From NCBI GenBank assembly GCA_010356995.1, contig ML996695.1:989689-1053688 (forward strand): a DNA stretch of 64,000 nucleotides, written 5' to 3'. Shown here piece by piece: positions 1 through 11,443 of the stretch. The notes under the pieces were generated by a model that searched no databases, was not told the origin of the DNA, and was given only the letters and a program-made list of their open reading frames with translations. Source of the DNA: Trichodelitschia bisporula. Its lineage: Eukaryota > Ascomycota > Dothideomycetes > Phaeotrichales > Phaeotrichaceae. The position numbers and the translations under genes were made by a program. How positions within the stretch are numbered: position 1 is the first letter of the stretch; each line of letters opens with the position of its first letter.

Positions 1-3000
1 CAGCGCTCACCTCTGATGATCTGGCGCAAAAGCGGCACGAGAATGACAAACGGTTGAAAAGCGCATTCGATGCCATCTACGAGAAGTACGGTCGGGACTT
101 TACCAACGTCGCCGATGAGATTGATCTGGTGACCGGTGAAGTGGTGGTGAACAACGGACATCTTGACAGTATGCATGGAGAGCCTTCGGGATTGTTTGTG
201 GATGGGAGCGAGGTGGATGATGAGGATGATGCTCAGGTGGGCGAAGAAGGGAACCTGGAGGATGTTGGCGACAACCATAATCAGGCATGCACACTTCTTT
301 ATTTCACAACATGTCACTAACAATTGCAGTACCCAGAAGACAACTTCGCCGACGACGACGAGTCTACCGCAGAGCCTGACAGAGCCCCGCGATTCTCATC
401 TGTGCAGCGCAACTCGGGCTATCCTGGCCAACAAAGCACTGTTCCCATCCCATACCAGGCCCCGCAGATTCCGATGATGGTCGATCAGTCTGTCGCAATT
501 CAAGCGTTCAGCGCTAGCATTGCTGCTCAGATTGGGACATTTGTCTCTCAGATGACCCAGGCCCATCTTGCTGCCGCGCTCAATGACCAGCGACAAAGCC
601 AACTTCGGATAGAGAACTTGCAAGAGCGTCGGGAGAACGGCCAGCACCCACGGTTGCCGGACCTTCGTCACGTACAGGGTCGTGTGCAGACTGTCACGCC
701 ATCCACAGGACGTCCTTCAGTTCTACGATCGCGAGAAGCGCCGCAGTATGAGGATGATCCGTCATTTCCACCGACGCGCGGTCGGAATAGTGGGGGTCAA
801 CTTCTTCGGAATCGCCCACAGTCGCAGTTCCGCAATGATGCGCCGCAAGCCACGCCGACCTTCCGGCAGCCGCCGCGTCCCCGTCCGGCAGCTCAGCGAC
901 CAAGGGAGCGATTGCAGTCATACGAGGATGTGTGGGCAGAACCGCTGCCGCGGGCTAGGAGAAGGCGCAATCATCTGCTGTCGCAAAACGCTCAAGAGAG
1001 GGATACGCAGAGTCGAGTCCGGGCTAATGGTCAGGGCCTCAGCCAGGATTCTGGACAACAACTGTTGGCTATTGCTGATCCGCAGACACAAGCCAGTGAA
1101 CAATCCGCTGGACCAGTCAACATTGCCCCGAGGCCACTTGCACCTAGGCCCCTTGCCCCAAGGCCACTTGCCCCAAAGCCACAAGCGGATGCTACTCCAG
1201 CGGCGCCAGTTGTTATGAGCTCCACCTCACAAGCTCATGCTAGTGTATCGTCATTGGCAACCGGAGTTCCAATAGCACAGGCTCTTGCTGATCTATCGAC
1301 GAAGGCTACAAACGGGACATCGGTACAAGCTCGGGCGAGCACCCCTGTGCCTCCGAATTCTCCCAGGCCCCTTAGCCATCTTGAAGTGCTAGCCAACCAT
1401 CGAAACGCACAGCTCCTTTCCGACCAGGCTGTGACTACTGCAACTGAGCTGCCCGGTTTTCCGACTTTAAACCAGCCCGTTGTACACCCTGTTCCTCAGG
1501 TTACGACTCAGGATGCCACTCCCGTCGACACCCCTATCGCGGACGCTGACAGTGAAAAACGCCGCAAGGAACTGAAGGCTGCACAACGGAACGCAATAAG
1601 CACGACCGCCGGTAGTGATAAGCGGAGATCGCTCGACGAACTGGCTGCCAACGTGCTTTCTTCACAAGGTACATCTTCTGGGCGCCAGGCTAGGGATGAC
1701 GGTCACAGGAGCGGTAAACGGAGACGGCTGGATCGACGCGACAGTAACTGGGCTGTTCCTGATTCAGAGGAGCCGGCGGATCTTACCTTGTCGCAGGGCA
1801 CGTCGCAAGGAACATCGCAAGGAGCATCGCAAGGAGTATCGCAAGAATCATCGCAAGGGCCTTCGCAAGTGTCATCGCAAGGGGCATCGCAAGGGACAGT
1901 GTTAAAAACTCCTCGATCATCTTTCCGACAGAGACTGGCAGGCTCACTGCAGCAAAGCTCGTTACCCGGCTCTGGTCGGAAGCGCCCAGTCATTATAGCT
2001 GACGGCTCTGATGAAGACGAGCTTGGTCTTCTTGCCCCACCTAGCGTCCGGCGTAGTAGCAGTGCTCTCGGAAGCCAGCGGAGTGACTCCCGCCTGGAAA
2101 AGGGTAAAGACAAGGCGACCCCGTCCAAGGACAAGAGAAAAGCCGCCAATGGCACCGATGAGGATGATGATGAGTTGTCTCGGAGCCAGAGTCAATCCCG
2201 CAAAGATCAGCTGTCGCGCAGTCTGGAAAAGGGCCGCAAGCATCCGAAGTCACGCGTCGCTGAACCTCTCGATGAGCAAGCAGACGGCAACGAGCCGCAT
2301 GACGAAGAGCACCTTCGGGACACTAACCCGATCCGAGTCGAGGAGCAAACTCGGGCCGATGAACCAGCCCGTGCCGGTAAACAGCGTCGAAGCAGCGAAC
2401 GCCTTCGGGCCCAGGAGCAGTCTAGCCACAGCGGACATTCTCGCGCATCTGAGCCTTCCCACGTCGAGGAGTACGGAACTTCTGACGATGATGCTGTTGA
2501 CCTTGTTGGTGGTGATGAGGTGGTGCGGACCGGGCGCAACCCGTCTGAAGAGCTCTGCGCCTACGAGGTGCCCGATTTTCTGCAAGCCCCGGCTCAATAT
2601 TACGGCACGTGGCTGGAACCGGAAGATTCGGAGAATGTGGGGGGTGTGTTGACTGCGCTGCAGAGAGAGGCCAGGCAGTGGAGGGCGCAAGGGTCCCAGG
2701 AGACCGTCCTGGAAGAGCCTATGCAGGACGAGACCATGAACGAAGAAAGTGACCAAGACGACAGTGGGCACTGGGGGGATGTCAGCGGGATGTGGCAGGA
2801 CGAAAGTGCATTTGAGCAGGCTACTGGGCAGAATCAGGTCACGAACGGTCAGCGCGACCTTCATAGCCGCTCTGCAAGCTCGGATTCGGATGCTATTTTG
2901 CTACTTCCGCACCAACGTCGGGCCTCGAATGCGAATTCGGTCCAGTTGCAACCAGCAACGAGAGATGAAGTTCCGATTGACCCAGTGCTACTCGCGTGTG

Positions 3001-3815
3001 CCGAGCAAAATGCACCTGATCGGCAAAATGTATCAAACGGACAAGAGTCATCGAATCGGCAAGACACTTCAAACCGGCAAGTTGTGTCGCACCCGGAAGT
3101 TGTATTGGCCCGGAAAGATGCGTCGACCCGGCAAGTTGCGTTTATGCGCCAGGATACGTCAAACCAGCACGATACATCGACTCGGCATGATGGATCGAAC
3201 GACCCAGATGCGTCGAACCAGCAAGTCGCTGCACGTCCCCTCTACACGGACCCACGCCAGTTCCCCGACCGCTGGCAACTCTGCCGCGGCTACGAGCGCC
3301 TAGAAGCGCGCTTAGCGCCCCGCAAGCAGGTTCAGGAACAACTGCAAGCAGCCGAAGGCAACACCACAGACGGCGGCCAAAACACAGGCGCAGATCAGTC
3401 TGCCAACGGCCAGTCGGACTCCAACTCGCGCCCCGCCCGCAAGAAGCGTAAGGCTGCTACTTTCACCCCCGAGGAGGACCGGCTGCTCTGCAAGCTGTTT
3501 GAGGAAGATAACATGCCGTGGCTGGAGATATTGTCACACTTTCCCGGCCGCACGATGTCCCAGATGCATTACCGGTACCACTTCAAGCTGCGGTATCGCC
3601 CCGAGAACTCGCATCTCCAGACTCCTGATGACTCAGATACGCAGCGCCGCGCGGACGATGCGGCGCAGGTGGAGGAGGCGACTTCCGGTCCGGCTGCGGT
3701 CACGCTCAGCCGGTCGCGGTTCCGGAAGCCGGGCCGCCTGCCCACATACCAGCGGCAGGCGGTGCGCGGGAAGGGTCAACCGGCGGTCCTCCGGGACGCG
3801 CCGGATCCGTGGTAG
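1..3815 (+). CDS. SCM3: Scm3/HJURP-type CENP-A chaperone with C-terminal SANT domain (5' partial)
   Basis: The reading frame is open from base 3, so the gene starts left of the window; about 1,255 residues are visible. The first block (bases 54-180) carries the Scm3 signature: IYEKYGRDF, then DEIDLVTGEVVVNNGHL. In this family that segment contacts centromeric histone H3 (CENP-A) and loads it at kinetochores. The middle is long, polar and low in complexity, with SQG repeats at 1791-1898 and repeated PRPLA units near 1131-1185. Near the end (about 3440-3605) lies a SANT/Myb-like domain (TFTPEEDRLLCKLFEEDN, then PGRTMSQMHYRYHFKLR). Scm3 proteins of filamentous fungi are known to carry added DNA-binding modules, and this fits. 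The intron at 285-329 appears to be GC-AG: CAG/GCATGC donor, CACTAAC branch, TTGCAG acceptor, phase 0. The call rests on motif recognition. Confidence 0.85.
1791..1898 (+). repeat. 12-nt coding tandem repeat (SQG units) in the Scm3 gene
   Basis: Nine head-to-tail 12-nt units of the type TCGCAAGGNNCA encode a Ser-Gln-Gly/Glu-x ladder in the disordered middle of the Scm3 protein. Third positions and single bases vary between units, so the array is not freshly expanded. Such arrays commonly differ in copy number between strains. Confidence 0.9.
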
Positions 3816-4113
3816 TGCTTTGTTTGGCGTTGGGGGTATAGGTTGTCACGAGGCATGGCGTTTTATGGTTAGTGATGTGGTATATGGCCTTTGCTGTATA
3901 AATGGGTAGGCGTTGTGGTGGGATGCTGCCCTTGGCTGAACGGCTTGATATCCTGGCGTGCGGAGTCGGGTTCGGACACTTGAGAACCATATGGTTATGT
4001 ATGACTAGTCGGTGGGCTTAGGGATGGCGCCGTTCTGGGAACCGCATTGAGCACTTCGTCCAACGAGGTACCAGAAGCGTCGGCCACTACCCCGGCTTTG
4101 GCCCAGAATTTAC

Positions 4114-5450
4114 TTAGGTGGCGCGCACCTGATGGTTAGCGATATATCGGTGAAATGGAAAGCGCCTACCCGAGTCGCAGAGCAAAGTGACAATTGTGTG
4201 TCCCGGTCCCATCTGCAGCGCTACCTGCGTCGCTGCGACGCCTGCGCTATCAGCGTGGGCGAGTAAAGGGGATATAACCGACTTACAATTCACAGAACTT
4301 GAGCTCCCAATAAAAATCCCATCCTTCTCCACCAGCCACCTCGCCATAGCAAGCGCCTGCTCATCACTCACCCTAACCGCATCATCCACCAACTCGCGCC
4401 CAACTTCAAAATTGCGCGTCACGCGATTAATTCCAATCCCCTCCACAATCGTATCCACCTGATGCCGCCGCCTCGTCCCCTCGCGCTCCTTCGCATCGAA
4501 CATAACCCCGTACCGCACGCGATTGAACAACCCACTGCCCTGTGGATCTGCCAGCACCACCTTCAGCCCCTTAACCCGTGGCTTGAGAAACAAGGCTACG
4601 CCGGAAATCGTGCCCCCAGTTCCCGCTCCGGACACGAACGCATCCAGTTTCCCTCCCGTCTGGCTCAGGATCTCCGGACCCGTGCCCGCGAAGTGCGCGT
4701 GCCAATTCGCCTCGCTCTCGAACTGGTCCGCAAACAAGCCACGCCCGGGCCGCGCGGGATCAGCGGTATGTTCTGCCGCGAGCCGGCGCGCGAGATTGAC
4801 GAATTGATTCGTGTCGACGATAGGGGCGGGGGGCACGGGGGACACGGTCGCACCGAGGGCGAGGAGCAGGTTTGTTTTCTCGGGGGACTGGTCGGAGGGG
4901 ATGCAGATGTGGGCGTGGTAGCCGCGGGCGCGGCAGATGGTGGCGAGGGAGATGCCGGTGCTCCCGACGGTGCCTTCGTAGACTGTGTCTCCTGAGTGCG
5001 GGGTTAGGAGGCCGGCGGATTCGGCGCGGGAGACTATGTTGAGGGCGACGCGGTCTTTGGGGGAGTTGCCGGCGCCGTTGAGGAACTGGGATGTTAGGGT
5101 GGTGGAGGGACATGTTTATGCGGGAAACGAACCTCGGCTTTGGCGAGGATGGTGCAGCCTGTTGCTTCGGAGAGGGACTTGATTTTGAATATGGGTGTGT
5201 TGCCGATGGTTGACTCTATGCCCTCGGGGTAGTCTGTAGGCTGGACATCGTGTGCGTGGGGATCTGTGGCGTCCTTCAGTTCGACATTACGTCCCGGTGG
5301 GCGAAGTCGATCAAAAATGGAGCCAACCCGGTTTCGGCTCCGCTGGTAGCGCCGTTCTAGGTCTGGGTATACGTCCTTGAAGCCGAGGGTGAGAAGGATG
5401 CCGGCGAGGAAGCTTAGGCCGACGTAGATGCGGGTTTTGGTCTCGGACAT
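4114..5450 (-). CDS. Membrane-anchored cysteine synthase-like protein (PLP fold type II)
   Basis: Spliced product of 429 residues with one 47-nt intron (5086-5132; donor GTTCGT, branch CCTAAC, acceptor CAG, phase 0). Residues 8-24 form a hydrophobic segment (VGLSFLAGILLTLGF), an N-terminal anchor typical of the fungal cysteine synthase-like proteins assigned to the mitochondrial outer membrane. The catalytic core follows: IGNTPIFKI, then AGNSPKDR with the PLP-binding lysine, EGTVGSTGISLA and the glycine-rich SGAGTGGTISG that holds the PLP phosphate. The family is related to O-acetylserine sulfhydrylases, but this membrane-anchored branch has uncertain activity in yeast, so making cysteine should not be assumed. 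The gene converges on the Scm3 gene, with 298 bp between stop codons. The start is the first ATG and gives the complete anchor. Confidence 0.88.
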
Positions 5451-6950
5451 GGTGGTATTGGGATGATTAGGCCATAGGCATCACGGTGACGTTCGGCTTG
5501 CTTGCTCGTTCGGGTCGCATAAGAGCTGTGCTACGGTGGTTGGGGAGGTGGTTTGTGACGATCACAAAGGATGATGAAATTCGACATAAAAAATGATGCC
5601 CCAGGCAAATATCTGATATGGTCCGTGCGTTATCACGTCAAGGGACGGCTGTTGCGATATCGCTGGACAACCTTCAGCCTTTCCTTTAGCATATGGGGTC
5701 TGTTCTTGAAGACCAGCCGCGGGACGGAACTACGGAATCGTCACGATGGGTCGCCTCACTCTCAGACCTACAAGTGGCAAAAAGTACATCCCACGACCAC
5801 GACCCCCACCACTCCAACGTCCACATATAACAACCCCGATATATCTGCCACCTCAGCCCGTCCAGACCGAAACAAAAAGATTGACGCGGGGATCCCGCCC
5901 AGCCACGATGCGTTGTCCTCCACCCCATGTTCAAGGCCAACACCACGAACCACTTCCCCCCATCCCCAAACCCCCAAGCTAGCGCCCACGCCCACGCTCA
6001 CGCGAACATTCTCGAACACCGAAACCGGGAACGCGGTCCTTTCGCCGTACAGTATCCCACTGTGAGCAGGAAGCTGGACTACCTTCCCCCGTTTCTCGGT
6101 CACCGTTGCCGCGAGATGGTAAGCCTTGCATTGATGCTGCTGCGCCGTACATAATGGCGCGCCTATGCGCTGGCCGCAGCCTTGTGTGCGCGTGGCAGGG
6201 CTGGCGTATAACGGGCTGGCATGGGAGGAGGGGGATCCGCGGGCTCGGGGCGAGCGAATGCCGTTTGAACTTACCAGCACAGGTGCAGTGAGGTGCTACC
6301 ACCGTCGGGCTCGCGAGTGGGTGATTTTTTTCTTCTCTCTCCCGGTCTGGTGGGTGAGCAATGTGAGTGGGTTCCCAAGGTGCGGGCCGGGGCGAGGCTG
6401 AGGCGCGTCGAATTTTCGCTGTGAAGGCTTGGGGGAGAGGAGTGACGCGGTGGCGACTCTCATGTTGACGTCGCGTCGGCGATCATGGCGGCGGATGTGC
6501 AGGGGGCTAGAGGGACAACTCAGCACGCCGATGCAATGACAGCTAGCCTCTGGGGGCTGGCGCTGTCATGCATGACGAGGCTGGAGACATTGCGATTACG
6601 GCAGCGGGGAGGCTGGATGTCGCGGAACATATTATTCTGGAGTTAGTTGTAGTGTATGTGATGGTGGGGGGCTGAATCGGCGAAGCATGCGCGGTCCTGT
6701 ACAACTCTCTCTACACCCGTAATCGAATCTCTTGCACTTTTCTGTGGTTCTCGCCTTTTCTCACCGGCCAGTTAGATGCTCCGCTTGACGGAAATTAAAA
6801 AGGCGGGCGCTCGCCGTCAAATAGAGAGGCGACGTGGCGGGCGCAGCGCGTGATTCGTTCGGAGGCGAGAAGCGGCTGCGAGTGTTGTTTTGCGGGGGAG
6901 AGCGAAGCGGGGAGAGCCGTTGTTGTATGGTGTGTTTTGGGTGGACGTTA

Positions 6951-7040
6951 GAGAGAGAGAGAGGGAGAGAGAGGGAGAGAGAGGGAGAGAGAGGGGGAGA
7001 GAGGGAGAGAGAGGGGGAGAGAGGGAGAGAGAGGGAGAGA
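6951..7040. repeat. (GA)n/(GAGAGG)n microsatellite
   Basis: About 90 bp of almost pure purine sequence built from GAGA and GGGAGA units. It lies in non-coding DNA upstream of HAP3; reading frames through it are artefacts of the repeat. Confidence 0.95.
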
Positions 7041-7314
7041 TAAACAGAGGACTCGTATAGTAAACAGAGGAACGGGATGAATGAGTCGCGAGAATGAGAT
7101 CAGTTGAAACGAGATGAAGGTGAGCAAAATACAAAGGATCTTGATAAACCGAAAGATCAACGCGGAAGACGCTGCTGCATGCACTGTGAATCCCGTCTGT
7201 GCCCTCGGGCAGCTTGTTTCCACAGGGCTTGTAAGTTACCCATCACTCAGCTCTCCATCAGCGTCAAGCTCGTTCTGTTCTCCCCTCAGCATCTTTCATC
7301 ACTTCAGCATCATC

Positions 7315-7320
<6 letters not shown>

Positions 7321-7360
<40 letters not shown>
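7321..7360. repeat. (TC)20 microsatellite
   Basis: A perfect 40-bp TC dinucleotide run in the HAP3 upstream interval. Further pyrimidine-rich stretches follow at 7920-8000. Confidence 0.95.
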
Positions 7361-7367
<7 letters not shown>

Positions 7368-7494
7368 GTGAAGAGGAAGAAAAGTCTTTCGATCAGTTAG
7401 CGGCGGTGTCGAGTCAAGCGACAGTGACGCGCATCCGCTTCGTTCTCCGCACACACAGCTGCGACTTTCTGCGCCAGAGCCCGAAGCCCAAGCT

Positions 7495-7507
7495 CCCCCC
7501 CCCCCCC
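7495..7507. repeat. C13 homopolymer
   Basis: Run of 13 cytosines in non-coding DNA. The length is likely to be imprecise in both sequencing and biology. Confidence 0.9.
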
Positions 7508-8048
7508 AAGCAACTCACCCCAGCTTGACCAACAAAATCCACCCAACCACACCACACCCGTCGCCTTCTTCTCGTTCTCTTTCTCATCATCCCCAAGATC
7601 AACAACCCGAACCACCTGCGTCTTCATCAACACAACCGCGACCGTCGCATCTGCTTCGCGCCTCATCATTGTCGCGGTACCTGCCTTTCAACGCCACGAT
7701 ACCGTCCATCAGCCATTGACCTTCAATTCCCCATCATCGCCGCCGCATCTGCTTCGACGAACGCGAACGAGTCTTTTTCTCAAATGTACGTACAGCAGCC
7801 CAATCACTCAGCCCAAGTTCCTGCTGCAGAGGCGACCCATCTCGCCCTGCACATGCAAGCTTGGGCTTTTTCTTTCACTCGTCCCCCACCCTCTCTAACC
7901 GCCAGGGTGCTGGCGCATCCTCTCTCTTGCTGTCAATCTCTCTCTCTCACACACTCTCTCTCTCTCTCTCTTGCTCGCTCTCTCGCGCGCGTTCTCTCTC
8001 TCTGCGCTGTTCTCCGCCTCATCTCTTGCAATCCTTCGAACACTTCAG

Positions 8049-8067
8049 CCCCCCCCCCCCCCCCCCC
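8049..8067. repeat. C19 homopolymer
   Basis: Run of 19 cytosines just after a CT-rich stretch (7920-8000). It could form G-quadruplex or i-motif structures, but no function is shown by the sequence. Confidence 0.9.
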
Positions 8068-9270
8068 GACACCCCGCTACTCCGACCCGCCGCGCGACGC
8101 ATCCTCCCTCCTCCGCCTCGCACCAGTGCGACGCGCTCGCCCGACCCGAGACCCCACGCGACGCTTCAACGGACTCTGGTAGCGCATGCAGCCGTGCCTT
8201 AGTCTGCATCAGGCGCCTGCTGTTGGCATCATCGTGCACTGGGCTGCCCCGCTGCCTGCCTGCTGAGCAAGAAGGGAAGAGCTGGCCGCACCGCGCCGTC
8301 GCGTGTCATCATCCTGCCTGTTGCTTGCCTGGCTGTGCTCGCTGAGCCTAGTCCCGGAAGCACCGCCCTGGAAGCTGTAACGTGGCCTTGTCCGCCAGTT
8401 CAATCGTCCCTTCGCGGTGGTGGTGCGGATGTCGGGATGTGGTGGCCTTCCTCTCTGAATTGAGAGAGAACACTCGCGCCATACCGGATAGCGAAGTGAG
8501 TTGCGAGAGAAAAGAGAGAGTGAGCGCAACGCGTGTGAGAGAAAGCAGAAGCGAAAGAAAGAGAGAAAGGGAGACGAGAGAAAACGGTATGCAAGAGAGA
8601 ATAGAGGCACTCTTAAAGCGTTTCTTCCCACGGCCCAATTGCGAGGTACATTGCGAGAAGTAACCGTTTCAGCAGCTCCCGCACATCTCGCGAGGTACAC
8701 ACAGGTAGCACCGCCATTATACCCACCACCGCCTTTTTTTTCCCGCCTGTCCTCCTGTACACCCCTCCACCCCCACCCCGCCCCAACGCACCACGCAGAG
8801 TACGCCATCTTTCGATCCTTCACCGACCTATCGCACTACCCGTCTCACGCAATTCCTACAACCTCTCACATTTTTCGCCTCCCGCAAATCCTCCCCGCCC
8901 GACCAGCAACAGCTTCTCTCTCCCCGCCGACGTGGGACCAACAAGAACCTCACATAAACATTCCCTGAACCGGATTGCAGGACTTGCAGCTTAGCTGCAG
9001 CACGCTTCTACCTTCCAACGCCCCAGTTGCACAAGCCATCCGTGCTGTGCCTTCCGCCATTGCCTACTCCGTCTTCCTAGTGTTCCCCACCTCCCCCCTC
9101 CCCTCCTAAGCCGCAGCTCCCCCACCCCATTCCAACCTCCCACCCCCCCCCCAGTCACGGCCGCAGCCTGTGACGTGTATTGCCAGCGCAGGTCAATTTT
9201 GCATACCCGGGGCCAACACAGAGGCGGGCAGCGGTAGGCCGTGCGCCTACTGCACGGGGCCGAAATAAAC

Positions 9271-10696
9271 ATGTCGTCCTCCCCGACGACGAAGAAGGGG
9301 GCGGACGGAGAAGTAGTACCATCGGCAGACAGTGAGCAAGGAGGAATGAACGATTCTCACGAAGCACAAGGACACGAAGTTGAGGTCAAGGAACAGGACA
9401 GATGGCTTCCCATCGCCAATGGTTAGTTCTCAAATGCGCCCCTTTCTGCAATCTCGTCCCCATTTTTTCTCATTCCTTTGAACTTTGTGAGGGGGACAAG
9501 CAGAGAGAGAAACGTATGCACATGCCACAGCGAAGGCTGCGGTTTCGTACCTGTCGTTCTCCTGCCTGTCGTTTCCTCTCCCCTCCCCCCCTCACCTTCA
9601 TTCCCACCAACCACTTTCTTGCTTTCCCTTCCTCAAATCACACGCCTGGCGTTGGCTAGCAGCCGCTTGCTGCTTGTCCGCCCTGGTCGTTCATTGTTCC
9701 CCTACCCCACTCACATCCCCGTTGCTCCACCCCCGCACATCTGCAGAGCATAGCAAAAGCAAAACAGAAAACGGCGGGCTTGCATACGGCGACGCCATGT
9801 CTGCGTCGCCGCCTTCGCGGCCGCCGTCATCGCTTGCTTCACCTGTGCAGCATGCTCGGTCTGCGTCAGGGAAGAGCGTATCGTCAAACAATGGACACGG
9901 TCACGGTTGCAACTCGGACGCTAACATACGCAACTTTGCTCCAGTCGCGCGCATCATGAAGTCGGCGTTGCCCGAGAACGCGAAGATTGCGAAGGAGGCA
10001 AAGGAATGCATGCAGGAGTGCGTGTCGGAGTTCATCTCGTTTATCACGAGCGAGGGTGAGTGTCGCTGTCTCAGTGTTTGTGCGCACAAGGCTGAAGGCT
10101 TCTCGTAGCATCGGAGAAATGCCAGCAGGAAAAGCGCAAGACGGTCAACGGCGAGGATATACTCTTTGCCATGACTTCACTTGGCTTCGAGAACTACTCG
10201 GAGGCTTTGAAGATCTACTTGGCGCGGTACAGAGAGGTAAGCATCCCTTATTTGACGTCTTGTCTTTTGTGCCCTCTTTTCCCCCGTTTCCCCTTATCCC
10301 ATCCTCATCGCTTGAAAGACAAGTTACTGAACTATCGGTACTGATTGGATCCACGAGACCCTCCTCGCAACTCAGAAATCCGCCGCAACCGGCGCTGGGA
10401 GCACCGGCAGCACCGGGCCCGGCGGGTCCAACAGCGGGGCCGTCGGGGGCCCAGGGGCCGCAGGCGGTGCCGAACACGAGCCCGCTGGCAATGCCACCTC
10501 CGCTGCCGCCGCAGCCGCTGCCGCAGCAGCTTCCGCCGCCGCCGCAGGGCCCGCAGCTGGGCTACCTGCGTACGGGCGCGGGGCACCACCACCACCTGGC
10601 GCACCAGAACACGCCGGCGACGCGCTACTGACGCACGCCGGCGAGGGTTTTGCGGGGTATGCGGTGCACAATGGGAACGGCGCCGGGGAGTATTAG
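9271..10696 (+). CDS. hapC: CCAAT-binding factor subunit HAP3/HapC (NF-YB)
   Basis: Four exons (9271-9421, 9747-10055, 10109-10236, 10376-10696) give 302 residues. The core is an NF-YB histone fold at about residues 109-195: [19 protein letters not shown], then [31 protein letters not shown] and [17 protein letters not shown]. This subunit pairs with HAP5/NF-YC; the dimer then binds HAP2/NF-YA to recognise CCAAT boxes and, in fungi, works with HAP4-like/HapX proteins in respiration and iron control. Intron positions keep the histone fold in frame; the first intron is long for this window (325 nt). The last exon starts after CTCAG at 10375, the only nearby acceptor that gives a Gly/Ala-rich tail with a run of alanines, ending in [13 protein letters not shown]. 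The N-terminal 100 residues are polar and poorly conserved. Confidence 0.93.
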
Positions 10697-11443
10697 GCGT
10701 GAATGGGGGGGTTGGGTTTGGCTTGTTTGAGTGTTTTCGTTGTTGTGCATGTGGACTTTTTTGCTTTTGCGGGGAAGATGGCGAGGGAGGACTGCGGGGA
10801 CCGTGTGGGGGAGATGATGTGGTGGGTGTAATAGATTGTGTTTGTGGTATGGATCTGGGATGGATATGTGCGGTGGTAGTGCGAAGGGCAGGGGCAGAGG
10901 AGACGCAGGCGTGTAGATTGCGTGCTTTGCAACAGCCGTCGCTCGCTTGGGGAGGTCAATTGATGCTTTATTGTTTGCTCCTGCGCCGTGCTTTGCTGTA
11001 TTCAGTGACTCGCGAGGCTGAGATCGGCAGACCGAGTGAGGGGCGCTCGTGACTTCGGGCCTCTTTCGGCTCGGTCCGTAGAGAGAACCCTGGCCCGACC
11101 TGGCCTGGCTGTGCCGCACCGCAACCCCGACACGCTCACGCCCCCGCTCCCCTGACCAAATCGCCATTCATGCGCCGCCTGATGACGACTTGTGCGACGC
11201 GGGCGCAAGCGAGATCGACACGCGGCTCTGACGTCTGCGATCCGATCCTTCAAGGGTGAGGCTGGGCTTGGCGCCGACGACGTGCCGACTCGGCTCTGTC
11301 ACAACTCCGCTTCACGGGAAACCACATGGCAAGAAAGAAAGCGTAGATACCAGGCGCCAATTCTCCTATCCTAACTGCGCCAAAATAAAGGCCTCACAAT
11401 CCCTGTCCCTCAACCCCACACAAGCCGTACAAACCACCCCCGA
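10697..11443. other. Intergenic, convergent between HAP3 and an FAD monooxygenase
   Basis: Contains the 3' flanks of two convergent genes. I see no convincing coding sequence, RNA gene or repeat in it. Confidence 0.6.

Larger units (their letters stand above)
5451..9270. other. Long non-coding interval rich in GA/CT tracts between two divergent genes
   Basis: No ORF here shows protein-like composition on either strand; the longer ones are Ser/Pro/Leu or Arg/Glu strings read from simple repeats. It holds the upstream region of the cysteine synthase-like gene on the left and a very long pyrimidine-rich leader or promoter of HAP3 on the right (about 7.2-9.2 kb). Simple-sequence tracts inside it are listed separately. 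Unrecognised short or lineage-specific transcripts cannot be excluded. Confidence 0.6.

Noticed and set aside
6817-7371. Several open frames of 60-105 codons on both strands
   Set aside because: They are read from GA/TC microsatellites and give Ser-Leu-Pro or Arg-Glu strings.
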